The position numbers were made by a program, and so were the translations under genes. A stretch of 64,000 nucleotides of DNA from Aquabacterium olei (GTDB lineage Bacteria > Pseudomonadota > Gammaproteobacteria > Burkholderiales > Burkholderiaceae_C), in assembly GCF_003100395.1 (NCBI RefSeq), contig NZ_CP029211.1:1-64000 (forward strand), read 5' to 3'. The notes below the pieces were generated by a model. That model had not been told where the DNA came from. It searched no databases and worked only from the letters and a program-made list of their open reading frames with translations. This document shows, in pieces, positions 1-9,180 of this stretch; position 1 is the stretch's first letter, and every line of letters starts with the position of its first letter.

Positions 1-1119
1 ATGCAACGGAACTCCGTGCTCAATGAGCGCCATCGTCAACTTGGCTCGAAGCTGGACGGCGACACCTGGAACAACATGCCGATCCCATGGAGCTACAACC
101 GCGACGCCCATGAGGAAGTGATCGCCACCCGCACGCGCGCTGCGCTGTACGACGTGTCCGCCCTGAACATCGTTCAGGTCAGCGGCCCGGATGCCGAAGC
201 GGTGCTGGACCAGATGCTGGCCATCGACATCACCCGCCTGAAGCCGGGCACGGCGCGTCTGTCGGCCGAGGTCAATGAAAGCGGCGCGCTGGTCGACGAC
301 ATCATGGTGATGCGCGATGCTGCCGATCGCTTCCGCGTGTCGCATGGCAGCGGCGCCACACCGCAGACCCTGGCTCGCCTGGCCGAAGGCAAGCAGGTGG
401 AGATCGTGTCCGATCAGGACGTTCACATCCTGTCGCTGCAAGGCCCGCTGTCGCGTGATGTGCTGGCCCCCCATGTGGCCGGCGACCTGGCCGGGCTGCC
501 CTACTTCAACCACTTCCCCACGACCATCTTCGGCAAGCAGGTGATCATCGGCCGCGGCGGCTACTCGGGCGAGCTGGGCTACGAGGTGTACTGCAGCCGC
601 GCCGACGCCGTCTTCCTGTGGGACAGCATCCTGGAAGCAGGCAAGCCCTTCGGCGTGATCCCGGCGTCGTGGAACGCCCTGGAGCTGACCCGCGTGGAAG
701 GCGGCCTGCTGTTCTTCCCGTTCGAGATGCCGGAAGGCGACACCACGCCGTGGGAAGTCAACATGGACTGGGCCGTCGACCTCGACAAGAAGGCCGACTT
801 CATCGGCAAGCAGGCCCTGGCTCACCTCAAGGGCCGTGAGCGTGTGAAGCAGGCCGGTCTGCATGTGGACCACCACGCCGCTGTGGAAGCGGGCGCGCCC
901 ATCTTCGACGGGTCGCAGCAGGTCGGTGTCGTGACCACCGCCAGCTACAGCCGCCTGCTGATGCAGTCGCTGGCCATGGTGCACCTCAAGCCCACCCACC
1001 TGAAGCTGGGCACCAGCCTGACCGTGCGCAGCCAGTCGGGCGACTTCAAGGCCACCGTGGTCCGCACGCCGTTCTACGACCCCCGTCGCCTGCGCACCCA
1101 TCCCGAAAAGCTGGCCTGA
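1..1119 (+). CDS. GcvT-like aminomethyltransferase family protein (DmmD-like)
   Basis: This 372-residue protein has the GcvT/YgfZ tetrahydrofolate-binding fold. Visible features are the conserved early segment DVSALNIVQVSGPDAE, the YSGELGYEVY motif near residues 189-198, and the C-terminal domain ending FYDPRRLR. Proteins of this type transfer a one-carbon unit from a methylated amine to THF. It lies 33 bp upstream of the dimethylamine monooxygenase genes on the same strand, so the likely job is catching formaldehyde released by N-demethylation as 5,10-methylene-THF, as inferred for DmmD. The ATG is the first base of the window, so an upstream start or further operon genes cannot be excluded. 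GcvT membership is firm; the substrate is inferred from context. Confidence 0.8.
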   Translation: MQRNSVLNERHRQLGSKLDGDTWNNMPIPWSYNRDAHEEVIATRTRAALYDVSALNIVQVSGPDAEAVLDQMLAIDITRLKPGTARLSAEVNESGALVDDIMVMRDAADRFRVSHGSGATPQTLARLAEGKQVEIVSDQDVHILSLQGPLSRDVLAPHVAGDLAGLPYFNHFPTTIFGKQVIIGRGGYSGELGYEVYCSRADAVFLWDSILEAGKPFGVIPASWNALELTRVEGGLLFFPFEMPEGDTTPWEVNMDWAVDLDKKADFIGKQALAHLKGRERVKQAGLHVDHHAAVEAGAPIFDGSQQVGVVTTASYSRLLMQSLAMVHLKPTHLKLGTSLTVRSQSGDFKATVVRTPFYDPRRLRTHPEKLA

Positions 1120-1151
1120 TCTCCAACCTTCTGCCCTTACCGGGTCACAGC

Positions 1152-1718
1152 ATGTACAGCACCCCCGTCTACAAGCCCTTGCAGTGGGACCCATCCGGTC
1201 TCCGGCACATCCTGCTGGTCGAAGCCGCGCACGCGGGCCAGATCTCCCGGCTGCTGGACGATCTGCCTTCGGCCCTGTCGGTGATCGTCGTCGGACGTTC
1301 GCCGGAAGGCGCAGAGCTCGACCTTCGTGTCAGCGTGCCCTGCGCCGTGGCCTCGGACCTGGAGGCGGGCCTGGACGTGCTGTCGGCCGAGCTGGAGCGC
1401 GCCAGCATGGGTTGTCGCCTGTACCTGCTGGGCAACGAACACCTGGTCTGGGAGGCCTCGCGCCGTGCCGCCAAGGCCGGACTGGGCGAGGCCGAGATCC
1501 AGCGTGAGCGTGCGGGGGCGCCGGCTCGGCCCATGTTCTGCGTGCACTGCCGCACTACCACGCCGGACGTCACGGCGACCGTTGCCCCTTGCAGCGGATG
1601 CGGCCGCACGCTGTTCGTGCGTGATCACTTCTCCCGTCAGCTGGGCGCCTACATGGCCTTCCAGATCGATGCCGAGGAACCCGGGCTCATCCCCGAAGCG
1701 GAGCCATTTCAGTCATGA
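1152..1718 (+). CDS. DmmA-like subunit of dimethylamine monooxygenase (zinc-ribbon protein)
   Basis: This 188-residue protein has an N-terminal alpha/beta region and a C-terminal four-cysteine zinc ribbon (CVHC and CSGCG near residues 130-155), followed by VRDHFSRQLGAYMAF. That architecture matches the small DmmA-type component found beside DUF3445 haem oxygenases. It is probably a structural or electron-transfer partner of the monooxygenase. Its stop overlaps the start of the reductase gene by 4 bp (ATGA), so the two are translationally coupled. Subunit letters differ between publications, so the name rests on domain layout and neighbours rather than on demonstrated function. Confidence 0.72.
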   Translation: MYSTPVYKPLQWDPSGLRHILLVEAAHAGQISRLLDDLPSALSVIVVGRSPEGAELDLRVSVPCAVASDLEAGLDVLSAELERASMGCRLYLLGNEHLVWEASRRAAKAGLGEAEIQRERAGAPARPMFCVHCRTTTPDVTATVAPCSGCGRTLFVRDHFSRQLGAYMAFQIDAEEPGLIPEAEPFQS

Positions 1719-2676
1719 ACGAGTCGTCCTTTCACGTGGTCATCGATGCCGTCCGGGATGTGGCATCGGGCATTCGCGAGTTCACCTTCCGCCGTGCGGA
1801 CGGGCAGCCATTCCCGCTGTACTCGGCTGGCAGCCATGTGGTCGTCAGCGTGCCGGCAGGCGAGCGTCCGCGCCGCAATCCCTACTCCCTGCTGGGCGAC
1901 CCCAACGAGCGCATGAGCTGGCGCATCGCCGTGCGCCGGCAGGAGCCCTCGCGGGGTGGGTCGGCCTGGCTGCATGAACAGGCTCGCGTGGGGGATCGCC
2001 TCGACATCACCGCGCCGATGAACCTGTTCCCGCTGATCAGCACGGCCCGCAGCCACCTGCTCGTGGCCGGTGGCATCGGGGTCACACCGATCCTGTCCCA
2101 GGCCCGCGAGCTGGCCCGACGCGGGGCCGATTTCGAGGTGCATTACGCCTGGCGCTCGCCGGCGCACGCGGCTTACGTCGCCGAGCTGGAGGCCCTGGCA
2201 CCGGGGCCAAGGTGCATCACTACGATGAAAGCCAGGGCGTGCGCATCGATTTCAAGACGCTGTTTGCCGGTCGCCGCCTGGGCACGCATTTCTACATCTG
2301 TGGCCCGACCCCCATGGTGAGCGCCGCGATGGAGGGCGGGGCCGCCATGGGTTGGCCCGCCACCCACCTCCACAGCGAACGTTTCGCATCGGCCGAGCCG
2401 GGCGAGCCCTTCGATGTGCTGCTGGCCCGCAGCGGCCAGCGCATCACCGTGCCGGCCGACCTGTCCCTGCTCGAGGCGCTCGAGCAATGCGGTGCACCGG
2501 TCAACGCCTTGTGCCGCGGCGGTGCTTGCGGGCAGTGCGAGACCCCGGTGCTCTCGGCCGATGGCGAGCTGCTGCACCACGACGTTTACCTGAGCGATGC
2601 CGACAAACAGGCCGGCAAGCTCGTCATGCCCTGTGTGTCGCGCTTCAAGGGCGCCTGCCTGACCCTGGACCTCTGA
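1715..2676 (+). pseudogene. Frameshifted PDR/VanB-type ferredoxin reductase (dimethylamine monooxygenase reductase component)
   Basis: The reading frame starts at ATG 1715 with a flavin-binding domain (NPYSLLG), then an NAD-binding segment (GGIGVTPILSQ). It leaves frame near 2203-2206. The coding continues one frame over, with CGPTPM and a plant-type 2Fe-2S domain (LCRGGACGQCETPV and a last Cys in MPCVS), to the stop at 2676. Restoring one G in the GGGG run at 2203-2206 joins the halves as a normal reductase of about 320 residues. The gene would feed electrons from NAD(P)H through FMN and 2Fe-2S to the DUF3445 haem oxygenase downstream. The break is either a real null mutation or a homopolymer sequencing error; intact neighbours make an error quite possible. 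Confidence 0.85.
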
Positions 2677-2695
2677 ACTCAACCAAGGCCTCATC

Positions 2696-3736
2696 ATGAC
2701 CCTCGCCTTCGCCCAGGAATCGTTTCGGGACGACTACACGTTCAAGAACTCACCGGAGGCCATCCGGCGCTTCCCGCTGCCCTTCCCGCAGGACAGCTAC
2801 ATGTACTCGGTCAACATGGAGCCCCATGTGCCGGGCCCGGTGGGATCGGTGTACGAGCACGCGTTCGACATCGACGAGCACTATGTGGCCGAATGCCGGG
2901 ACCGGGCGATCACCCTGGCGCGGGATCCGGGCCGCTGTGCCAGCCTGCCGCACATGATCGAGGCTGAGTGGGACACGCTGGAGCTGCTGATGACCTCGCT
3001 GGCGGCCGACTACCCGGAGCACTTCGCCCTGCTGCGCGACGGCAACCGCTGGGTGTGGACCAACCGGCCGCTCGGGCTGCGCCAGGACTTCATCTTCGGT
3101 GATGCCAGCACGCTGCCCCAGGGGCCGCTGGAGTACATCACCCGCCAGGTTCAGGGCGACTTCGTGGTGCTGGATCAGCGCGAAGGCACCCTCTTCGCCG
3201 ATGCCGCGATGGTGACGTCCCAGGCCGACTGGTCGCTGACCTTCGACGTCGGCATGAGCTTCCACCAATGGCATGCGCCCGTACCGCTGGCGCACGACAT
3301 GGGCGTGTTCGACCGCGCGCTGAAGTACCTGATGATGCTGCAACAGGGACGTCCGGTACGGCGTCTGAACTGGACGATGACGGTCAACCCGCGGCTGGAC
3401 ACCTCGCCCGAGACCTATCCGGAATGGGGGACCGACCGGGCCTCCGTCACACCGGACAACGTCGGCAAGAAGGTGCACCTGCGCGTGGAGCTGCAGACCA
3501 TGTTCCGCCTGCCCCGCAGCAACGGCATGCTGTTCAGCATCCGCTGCTACCTGGCCAGCCTGGAAGAGCTGTGCACCCAGCCGCGCTGGGGCGCCCGCCT
3601 GCACCGGGTGCTGGGCTCGCTGCCTGCACCCCTGGCCGAGTACAAGGGGCTCACCCGCTACCTGCCCACGGCGGTGACGTGGCTCTCGCAGTTCGATGAC
3701 GGACGGGATCTGGGTCCGGGCACCCAACCGGAGTGA
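2696..3736 (+). CDS. Haem-dependent oxidative N-demethylase family protein (DUF3445), dimethylamine monooxygenase catalytic subunit
   Basis: This 346-residue protein belongs to the DUF3445/HODM family, whose members bind haem and oxidatively demethylate secondary amines. Family-like features include the early FPLPFPQDSYMYS stretch, RQDFIFGDAS, the central histidine segment SFHQWHAPVP and the C-terminal IRCYLASLEEL. With the DmmA-like protein and the reductase immediately upstream it would oxidise dimethylamine to methylamine plus formaldehyde. It starts 19 bp after the reductase stop, and the regulator begins 3 bp after its own stop, so all are probably one transcript. I did not resolve the haem-ligand residues. 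Confidence 0.82.
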   Translation: MTLAFAQESFRDDYTFKNSPEAIRRFPLPFPQDSYMYSVNMEPHVPGPVGSVYEHAFDIDEHYVAECRDRAITLARDPGRCASLPHMIEAEWDTLELLMTSLAADYPEHFALLRDGNRWVWTNRPLGLRQDFIFGDASTLPQGPLEYITRQVQGDFVVLDQREGTLFADAAMVTSQADWSLTFDVGMSFHQWHAPVPLAHDMGVFDRALKYLMMLQQGRPVRRLNWTMTVNPRLDTSPETYPEWGTDRASVTPDNVGKKVHLRVELQTMFRLPRSNGMLFSIRCYLASLEELCTQPRWGARLHRVLGSLPAPLAEYKGLTRYLPTAVTWLSQFDDGRDLGPGTQPE

Positions 3737-3739
3737 GCC

Positions 3740-5767
3740 ATGAGCGCCGTCCTCTCGCCCCGGGCTGACACGGTGATGGCCCGAGGCGCGCAGGCCTTGA
3801 GCATGAGCGATGTGGCGAGCCAGTCCTGGGCGCGCTGCATCGAAGCACACGGCCTGCGCCCGGACGGACGGCCGCGCCCGCTGTGCTATGACGGGGCCTT
3901 GCTGGCCGAGCGTCAGGCGCGACTGTCCGACCTCGTCGCCTGCGCACGCCATGAGATGACCACGCTGTTCCAGCAGCTGGCCGACCCGTTTTCCACCGTG
4001 GTGCTGACCGACACCGACGGAATGATCGTGCACATGGTGGCCTCGCCCGAGTTCGGGCGGGACCTCGACGACATGGGCTTTCGCGTGGGAGCCGTCTGGA
4101 GCGAGGCGCAGGCCGGTACCAACGGCATGGGCACCTGCCTGGCGGCCAACCGGGCCGTGACCATCCACCGCGAAGAGCACTTCTTTCCCCCTTTCCGATC
4201 GCTGACCTGCGCCGCCGTGCCCCTGGTCAATGCCGAGGGCCGACCCGCCGGCGTGCTGGATGTGACGAGCCGTTCGCTCATGCCCCAGCAGCATGTGCTG
4301 GTCCTGCTGGACATGACGGCCCGCATGATCGAGAACCGCCTGCTGGACCGGTCCTTTCCGCACGCCTGCCCGGTTCACTTCCATACCCGGCCGGAGTTCA
4401 TCCACACCCTGCATGAAGGCCGGCTGGCCGTGGCGCCGGACGGCCAGATCCTGGCGGTCAACCGCAGCGCGCTCTTCCAGCTCGGACGAACGGCCGCCAT
4501 GGACCTGATCGGCATGCGGTTGGACGAGGTGTTCGAGACGTCGCTGGACGACCTCATCGAGCGCAGCGCCCAGGCGTCCTTCCATCCGGTCGTCACCTTC
4601 AAGGTGAGCGGCTCGAACCGGTACTTCGCCCTGGCCCGGCGGCCGGCGGGTGTGGAGCCGTCGTCGGCGACATCCCGGCGAGCCCTGGCTCCACGCGACG
4701 ACTCCTCCGCTGCGTCGGCGTCGCACCCGCACGCCACCGTGGGGCAGAAGCTGGGCGATCCCCGGCTGATGGGCCATTGGCAGACCGCCTGCAAGGTGAT
4801 CAAGAAGGGCATTCCCGTGCTGCTGCACGGCGAAACCGGATCCGGCAAGGAGGTGTTTGCCCGGTTGGTGCACGAGCACAGCCCGCATGCGTCCGGCGAG
4901 TTCGTGGCCGTGAACTGCGCCAGCATCCCCGAGAGCCTCATCGAGGCCGAGCTGTTCGGCTACCGCGCCGGGGCCTTCACGGGTGCGCAGCGCAGTGGCC
5001 GGCGTGGCAAGGTGCTGCAGGCCGACAAGGGCACCTTGTTCCTGGATGAGATTGGCGACATGCCGTTGGACTTGCAGGCACGCCTGCTTCGGGTGCTGGA
5101 TGAGCGGCGGGTCACGCCCCTGGGATCGGAGGAGGCTCAGGACGTGAGCTTTCAGCTTCTGAGTGCCAGTCACCGGGATCTTGCCGAGCTGGTGGCCCAA
5201 GGCCGCTTCCGGGAAGACCTCTACTATCGCCTCAACGGCATCGAGCTGAGCCTGCCCGCACTGCGGGAGCGCAGCGACCGGCGCGCCCTGATCCTGGGCA
5301 TCCTGGCCGAAGAGGCCGGGGCCGAGGTGCGCCTGAGCGCCGAAGCGGATGCCCTGCTGATGGGCTACGCCTGGCCCGGCAACGTGCGGCAGTTGCGGCA
5401 CGTGCTTCGCACGGCGGTCGCCCTGATGGACGGTGTGACGGTGTTGCCCGAGCACCTGCCGTCCCTGCAGCGCCAGATGCCGGCCACATGCCAGCCTGGT
5501 GGCCTGGTGTGGGCCGCTCCCGCAGAGGCCATGCCGGCTGGCGGGGCGACGCAGGAAGACGCAGCAGGTGCCATGGACGTGGATGCCGATGCCGACGAGG
5601 ACATCATGGCGACACTCAATCCCGTTCAGCTGGGCGAGCGAGAGGCGCTGCTCAAGCTCATCGAGCAGCACCGCTGGAACGTCAGCCGCGTGGCCAAGGT
5701 GCTGGGAATCAGCCGCAACACGCTGTACCGCAAGCTGCACCGCCTCGGCATCCCGGTCGCTTCCTGA
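3740..5767 (+). CDS. Sigma-54-dependent Fis-family activator (AcoR-like)
   Basis: This 675-residue enhancer-binding protein has a GAF-type sensor (about 70-190, with GTNGMGTCLAANRAV), a PAS-like region (about 225-300), an AAA+ domain with Walker A GETGSGKE at about 364-371, the sigma-54 contact loop GAFTGA at about 411-416 and Walker B GTLFLDEIGD near 431, and a C-terminal Fis helix-turn-helix (VSRVAKVLGISRNTLYRKL). It activates sigma-54 RNA polymerase in response to a small effector. It is the last gene of the dmm transcript and faces the tmm/tdm/amtB genes, so a methylated amine or a breakdown product is a plausible effector. That link is inference; the family call is firm. Confidence 0.92.
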   Translation: MSAVLSPRADTVMARGAQALSMSDVASQSWARCIEAHGLRPDGRPRPLCYDGALLAERQARLSDLVACARHEMTTLFQQLADPFSTVVLTDTDGMIVHMVASPEFGRDLDDMGFRVGAVWSEAQAGTNGMGTCLAANRAVTIHREEHFFPPFRSLTCAAVPLVNAEGRPAGVLDVTSRSLMPQQHVLVLLDMTARMIENRLLDRSFPHACPVHFHTRPEFIHTLHEGRLAVAPDGQILAVNRSALFQLGRTAAMDLIGMRLDEVFETSLDDLIERSAQASFHPVVTFKVSGSNRYFALARRPAGVEPSSATSRRALAPRDDSSAASASHPHATVGQKLGDPRLMGHWQTACKVIKKGIPVLLHGETGSGKEVFARLVHEHSPHASGEFVAVNCASIPESLIEAELFGYRAGAFTGAQRSGRRGKVLQADKGTLFLDEIGDMPLDLQARLLRVLDERRVTPLGSEEAQDVSFQLLSASHRDLAELVAQGRFREDLYYRLNGIELSLPALRERSDRRALILGILAEEAGAEVRLSAEADALLMGYAWPGNVRQLRHVLRTAVALMDGVTVLPEHLPSLQRQMPATCQPGGLVWAAPAEAMPAGGATQEDAAGAMDVDADADEDIMATLNPVQLGEREALLKLIEQHRWNVSRVAKVLGISRNTLYRKLHRLGIPVAS

Positions 5768-5797
5768 GCAGCGTTCTCTTTTCTCCGATCTGAACCC

Positions 5798-5832
5798 GGC
5801 CTCGCAACCGATGTTGCGGGGCCTTTGTCTTT
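5798..5832 (+). terminator. Rho-independent terminator of the dmm/regulator operon
   Basis: An 11-bp stem (5798-5808 with 5813-5823, one G-T pair) encloses the loop CGAT and is followed by TTTGTCTTT. It lies 30 bp after the activator stop codon. Confidence 0.8.
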
Positions 5833-5875
5833 GGCGCGTTCCCCTTGGGCCCGCTCCGGCGATGCGCTGGCAAAG

Positions 5876-5909
5876 AAAAAGGCCGATGCCGCAGTGTGCG
5901 GCATCGGCC
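5876..5909 (-). terminator. Rho-independent terminator of amtB
   Basis: A perfect 13-bp inverted repeat (5881-5893 and 5897-5909) with a 3-nt loop is followed, on the minus strand, by a T run (AAAAA at 5876-5880 on the plus strand). It lies 28 bp past the amtB stop and forms a convergent terminator pair with 5798-5832. Confidence 0.88.
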
Positions 5910-5937
5910 CGGTTGAACGAGACTGGGCGGTGCTGGC

Positions 5938-7263
5938 TCAGTTGCTCAGCTTGTAGCCCACCTCGCCGTGCGAGGAGACGTCCAGGCCGTCCACCTCCTG
6001 CTCTTCGTCGATGCGCAGGCCACCGCACACCACCTTGGCCACCATGAAGGCGACCAGGCTGGTGACGGCCGAGTACAGGATGCTGAAGCCCAGCGCACCC
6101 GTTTGGTAGGCCAGTTGCGTGCCCAGGTCGCGCCCTTCGGCGAAGCCCACACCACCCAGGGCCGGCAAGGCAAAGATCGGGGTCAGCAGGCCGCCGACGA
6201 TGCCACCGACGCCGTGCACGCCGAACACGTCCAGCGAGTCATCGAGCTTCATCAGCGGCTTGAGCACGTCGACCGCCCACACGCAGATCGGAGAGACGAT
6301 GATGCCCAGCACGATGGCACCCATTGGGCCCACGAAGCCGCAGGCCGGGGTGATGGCCACCAGGCCAGCGATCGAGCCGGACAGCAGACCGAGCAGGCTG
6401 GGCCTGCCACGGTGCACCCATTCCACGGCCATCCAGGAGAGGGCGCCGGCGCACGATGCGAGGAAAGTGTTCACCACGACCAACATGGCAAAGCCGTTGG
6501 CCGCCAGGGCGCAACCGCCACAGAAGCCCAGCCAGCCCACCCACAGCAGCGACGCACCGGTCATGGTCATCGTCATGTTGTGCGGTGCCATGCTGGTGCT
6601 GCCCCAGCCGAGGCGAGGGCCGACCATCCAGGCCGCGACCAGCGAGGCGATGCCCACGTTCACGTGAACCACGTTGCCGCCTGCAAAGTCCTGCGGGATC
6701 AGGCCGGCAACCCAGCCGCCGCCCCAGGCCATGTGCGCCATAGGAACGTAGTTGATGGTGAGCCACACCACCATGAACACCATCACCGCCGAGAACTTCA
6801 CGCGTTCTGCGAAGGCCCCGCAGATGATGGCCGGCGTGATGGCGGCAAACAGCGTGAGGAACAGGAAGTACAGCAGCTCGGGCACGGTGCCTTGCAGCGA
6901 GTCCACGGTGATGCCGTTCATGAAGAACTTGCTGGTGCCGCCGATGAAGGCCTGCAGACTGCCTCCGTCGACGAACGTCAGGCTGTAGCCATAGATCGCG
7001 TACAGCAGCGCCATCAGGCTGGAGACGGCAAAGACCTGCATCAGCATGGACAGCACGTTCTTGACGCGGGTGAGGCCTGCGTAAAAGAGCGCCAGGCCCG
7101 GTAGCGTCATGAGCAGAACGACCAGGCTGCACACGAAGACAAAGGCCGTGTCGCCGGTGTTGAGCGTGGGTGTGGGTGCCGGAGCCTGGGCCAGGACGGC
7201 CGTGCTGCAGGCAGCAAGCGCGACGGCGGTGATGCCGCGCCGGACGAGAGAGGGTGTGGACAT
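5938..7263 (-). CDS. amtB: Ammonium transporter (AmtB/MEP/Rh family)
   Basis: This 441-residue inner-membrane channel has a cleavable signal peptide (cut after about AVLAQA), then about eleven membrane segments with the family stretches DTAFVFVCSLVVLLM, ALFYAGL, AWGGGW and DVFGVHGVGG. It conducts ammonium and often methylammonium. Start 7263 (MSTPSLVRRG) was chosen because GGAG lies 6 nt upstream and the signal peptide follows directly. No glnK precedes it, which is unusual for amtB. It sits at the end of a leftward row tmm-tdm-purU-porin-amtB, so uptake of ammonium or methylamine linked to amine catabolism is likely. A possible sigma-54 promoter lies at 7385-7400. Confidence 0.95.
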   Translation of the reverse strand: MSTPSLVRRGITAVALAACSTAVLAQAPAPTPTLNTGDTAFVFVCSLVVLLMTLPGLALFYAGLTRVKNVLSMLMQVFAVSSLMALLYAIYGYSLTFVDGGSLQAFIGGTSKFFMNGITVDSLQGTVPELLYFLFLTLFAAITPAIICGAFAERVKFSAVMVFMVVWLTINYVPMAHMAWGGGWVAGLIPQDFAGGNVVHVNVGIASLVAAWMVGPRLGWGSTSMAPHNMTMTMTGASLLWVGWLGFCGGCALAANGFAMLVVVNTFLASCAGALSWMAVEWVHRGRPSLLGLLSGSIAGLVAITPACGFVGPMGAIVLGIIVSPICVWAVDVLKPLMKLDDSLDVFGVHGVGGIVGGLLTPIFALPALGGVGFAEGRDLGTQLAYQTGALGFSILYSAVTSLVAFMVAKVVCGGLRIDEEQEVDGLDVSSHGEVGYKLSN

Positions 7264-7384
7264 CGGATGCTCCATATTGGGCAACTTGAGGGGAGCGAGG
7301 GGCAAGCCGGTGCACCGGTCATGCCCCACGGGTGTCGAATGCGGACCCCGCTGGTGCGTTCTGCGGGAGCGCCAGTCGGTCTGT

Positions 7385-7400
7385 CGCAAGAAGCGCGCCG
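7385..7400 (-). promoter_or_regulatory. Possible sigma-54 (-24/-12) promoter for amtB
   Basis: On the minus strand the sequence reads CGGCGCGCTTCTTGCG. It has GG and GC separated by exactly 10 bp plus an intact TTGC, against the consensus TGGCACG-N4-TTGCA. It lies about 122 bp upstream of the amtB start, between the porin stop and amtB. A single match in GC-rich DNA can arise by chance, but amtB genes are commonly sigma-54 dependent and a sigma-54 activator is nearby. Confidence 0.35.
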
Positions 7401-7432
7401 AGCGGCGCACCGCAAGGATCCGGAGCGGCGCC

Positions 7433-8191
7433 TCAGAAGGTGCGCTTGATCGAAGCCACCCACTTGGCTGCAGCCACGTTCACGCCAGAAGGGTAGGTGT
7501 AGAGGACGGTGTCGCCCGTCGTGTCGATCCAGGCGAGCGAGGCGAGCCAGCCCGCACCCAGGTCGCGCGACACGCCCACCTTGTAGTCGGAGAAGTTGTA
7601 CTCGCTGCTGCCCTTCACCGATTGCCGGCCCGCATGCAGATTGGCCGTCCAGCCTGGCAGGAACTCGTAGTTGATGTTGGCTTCGATGTAGTCCGAGCCC
7701 TTCGAGTCGGCGCGGTAGCCGGACTTCTCGTTCACGCCGAAGTAGTCACCGATCGTGCGAGAGTACTTCAGGTTCAGCATCTTCCAGGTGATGCTGCCAT
7801 ACGCCTCCAGCGTGTTGAGGCTGACGTTGTTGGTCAGCTTGCCGCGGGGAAAGGTGAACTGAAGCAGGCCGACGTCGTAGGTGAAGTCGCCCGCCGACGC
7901 GGTGTAGCCACCGTAGTAGTCCACTTCGGACACGGCGCCCCCCAGCGGCTCGCTGCTGACGCTGCTGGCCCAGACCCCGAGATACAGGCCGCTCTGGTGC
8001 GCAAAGTCAGCGCCGCCCTGTACGGCTGCGCGACCTTGCGAGTACGTCATGCCGCGGAACACGTATTCGCTCACCAGGGCCACATTGGTGGTCAAGGTGT
8101 AGGGTGCGGTTTCGGCACCGGCCAGGAGGGGCAGTGCCAGTGCACAGGCGGCGGCAACTCGCGTCAAGCGAGGGGTAGAGGACAAGGCCAT
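7433..8191 (-). CDS. TorF family putative porin
   Basis: This 252-residue outer-membrane beta-barrel protein has a signal peptide (MALSSTPRL...LPLLAGAE), the family opening LTTNVALVSEYVFRGMTYSQG, alternating aromatic strands and the C-terminal strand ASIKRTF ending in Phe, as expected for BAM recognition. It probably gives an outer-membrane path for small solutes. Start 8191 was chosen over 8197 and 8209 because GGAG lies 6 nt before it. It lies between purU and amtB on the same strand, which suggests a role in uptake of amine-related compounds. The family is known mainly by sequence, so the substrate is unknown. Confidence 0.85.
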   Translation of the reverse strand: MALSSTPRLTRVAAACALALPLLAGAETAPYTLTTNVALVSEYVFRGMTYSQGRAAVQGGADFAHQSGLYLGVWASSVSSEPLGGAVSEVDYYGGYTASAGDFTYDVGLLQFTFPRGKLTNNVSLNTLEAYGSITWKMLNLKYSRTIGDYFGVNEKSGYRADSKGSDYIEANINYEFLPGWTANLHAGRQSVKGSSEYNFSDYKVGVSRDLGAGWLASLAWIDTTGDTVLYTYPSGVNVAAAKWVASIKRTF

Positions 8192-8268
8192 GAACATCTC
8201 CAAACTCAAGCCAGAACAGAGGGAAGGGACTCAGCGGGGCGTGGCGCGACCGTGCGCGGTGCACGGTT

Positions 8269-9129
8269 TCAGCGGAACACGATGGTCTTGTTCTTGTGAA
8301 CGATCACGCGGTCTTCCAGATGGAAGCGCAGGCCCCGTGCGAGCACGGCCTTTTCGATGTCCTTGCCATAGCGGACCAGATCGCTGATCAGGTCGCTGTG
8401 GTCGATGCGGATGACGTCCTGCTCGATGATGGGACCCTGGTCCAGGTCGGCCGTGACGTAGTGGCAGGTTGCGCCGATCAGTTTCACGCCGCGGTCGTGC
8501 GCCTGGTGGTACGGCTTGGCGCCCACAAAGCTCGGCAGGAAGGAGTGGTGGATGTTGATGATGCGACCGGCATAGCGCTCGCACATCTCGGGCGACAGCA
8601 CCTGCATGTAGCGCGCGAGCACCATGAGGTCGGCCTGCGCGGTGTCGAAGATGTCCATCACCTGGCGGTAGGCCTGCGGCTTGTTCTCCGGCGTGACGGG
8701 CACGTGGTGGAATGGGATCCCGTGCCACTCGACGAGACCGCGGAAGGTCTCGTGGTTCGAGATCACGCACGGGATGTCGACCGGCAGCTCGCCGGCATGC
8801 CAGCGGCCGAGCAGGTCATAGATGCAGTGCTCCTGCTTGGAGACCATGACCACCATGCGCTTCTTCACGGCGGAGTCCGAGATGGACCACGTCATGCCGA
8901 AGGACTTGGCCAGCGGCTCGAAGGCAGCCCGCAACTGCGCCACGCTGCAGTTGAGCGAATCGGCCAGGATCACCTGTCGCATGAAGAAGACGTTGTCTTC
9001 CTGCTCGGCGTGGTGATTGGCTTCGATGATCCAGCCTCCGCGCGCCGTGACGAACTGGCTCACGGCGGCGACGATGCCCAGGCGATCCGGGCAGGATAGG
9101 GTGAGGGTATAGGTACGGGGATCAGACAT
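8269..9129 (-). CDS. purU: Formyltetrahydrofolate deformylase
   Basis: This 286-residue protein has an N-terminal ACT domain (LTLSCPDRLGIVAAVSQFV) and a C-terminal formyltransferase-fold hydrolase domain. The latter contains INIHHSFLPSFVGAKPYHQA and the catalytic Asp of DLDQGPIIEQDV. It hydrolyses 10-formyl-THF to formate and THF. Lying 51 bp after tdm, it would return THF and dispose of one-carbon units from TMA/TMAO demethylation; purU genes accompany several methylamine and sarcosine loci. ATG 9129 gives the usual family length; a GTG at 9150 is a weaker alternative. Confidence 0.95.
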   Translation of the reverse strand: MSDPRTYTLTLSCPDRLGIVAAVSQFVTARGGWIIEANHHAEQEDNVFFMRQVILADSLNCSVAQLRAAFEPLAKSFGMTWSISDSAVKKRMVVMVSKQEHCIYDLLGRWHAGELPVDIPCVISNHETFRGLVEWHGIPFHHVPVTPENKPQAYRQVMDIFDTAQADLMVLARYMQVLSPEMCERYAGRIINIHHSFLPSFVGAKPYHQAHDRGVKLIGATCHYVTADLDQGPIIEQDVIRIDHSDLISDLVRYGKDIEKAVLARGLRFHLEDRVIVHKNKTIVFR

Positions 9130-9180
9130 GGTTCGGTTGGCCGGATGCACCGGTCTGCAAGGGGAGGGATAGGTCGGGCT

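Noticed and set aside
2750..6028. A very long open frame on the minus strand opposite the DUF3445 and activator genes
   Set aside because: It is His/Arg/Gly-rich, matches no family and lies entirely opposite confidently identified genes. Long antisense frames are expected in high-GC DNA.
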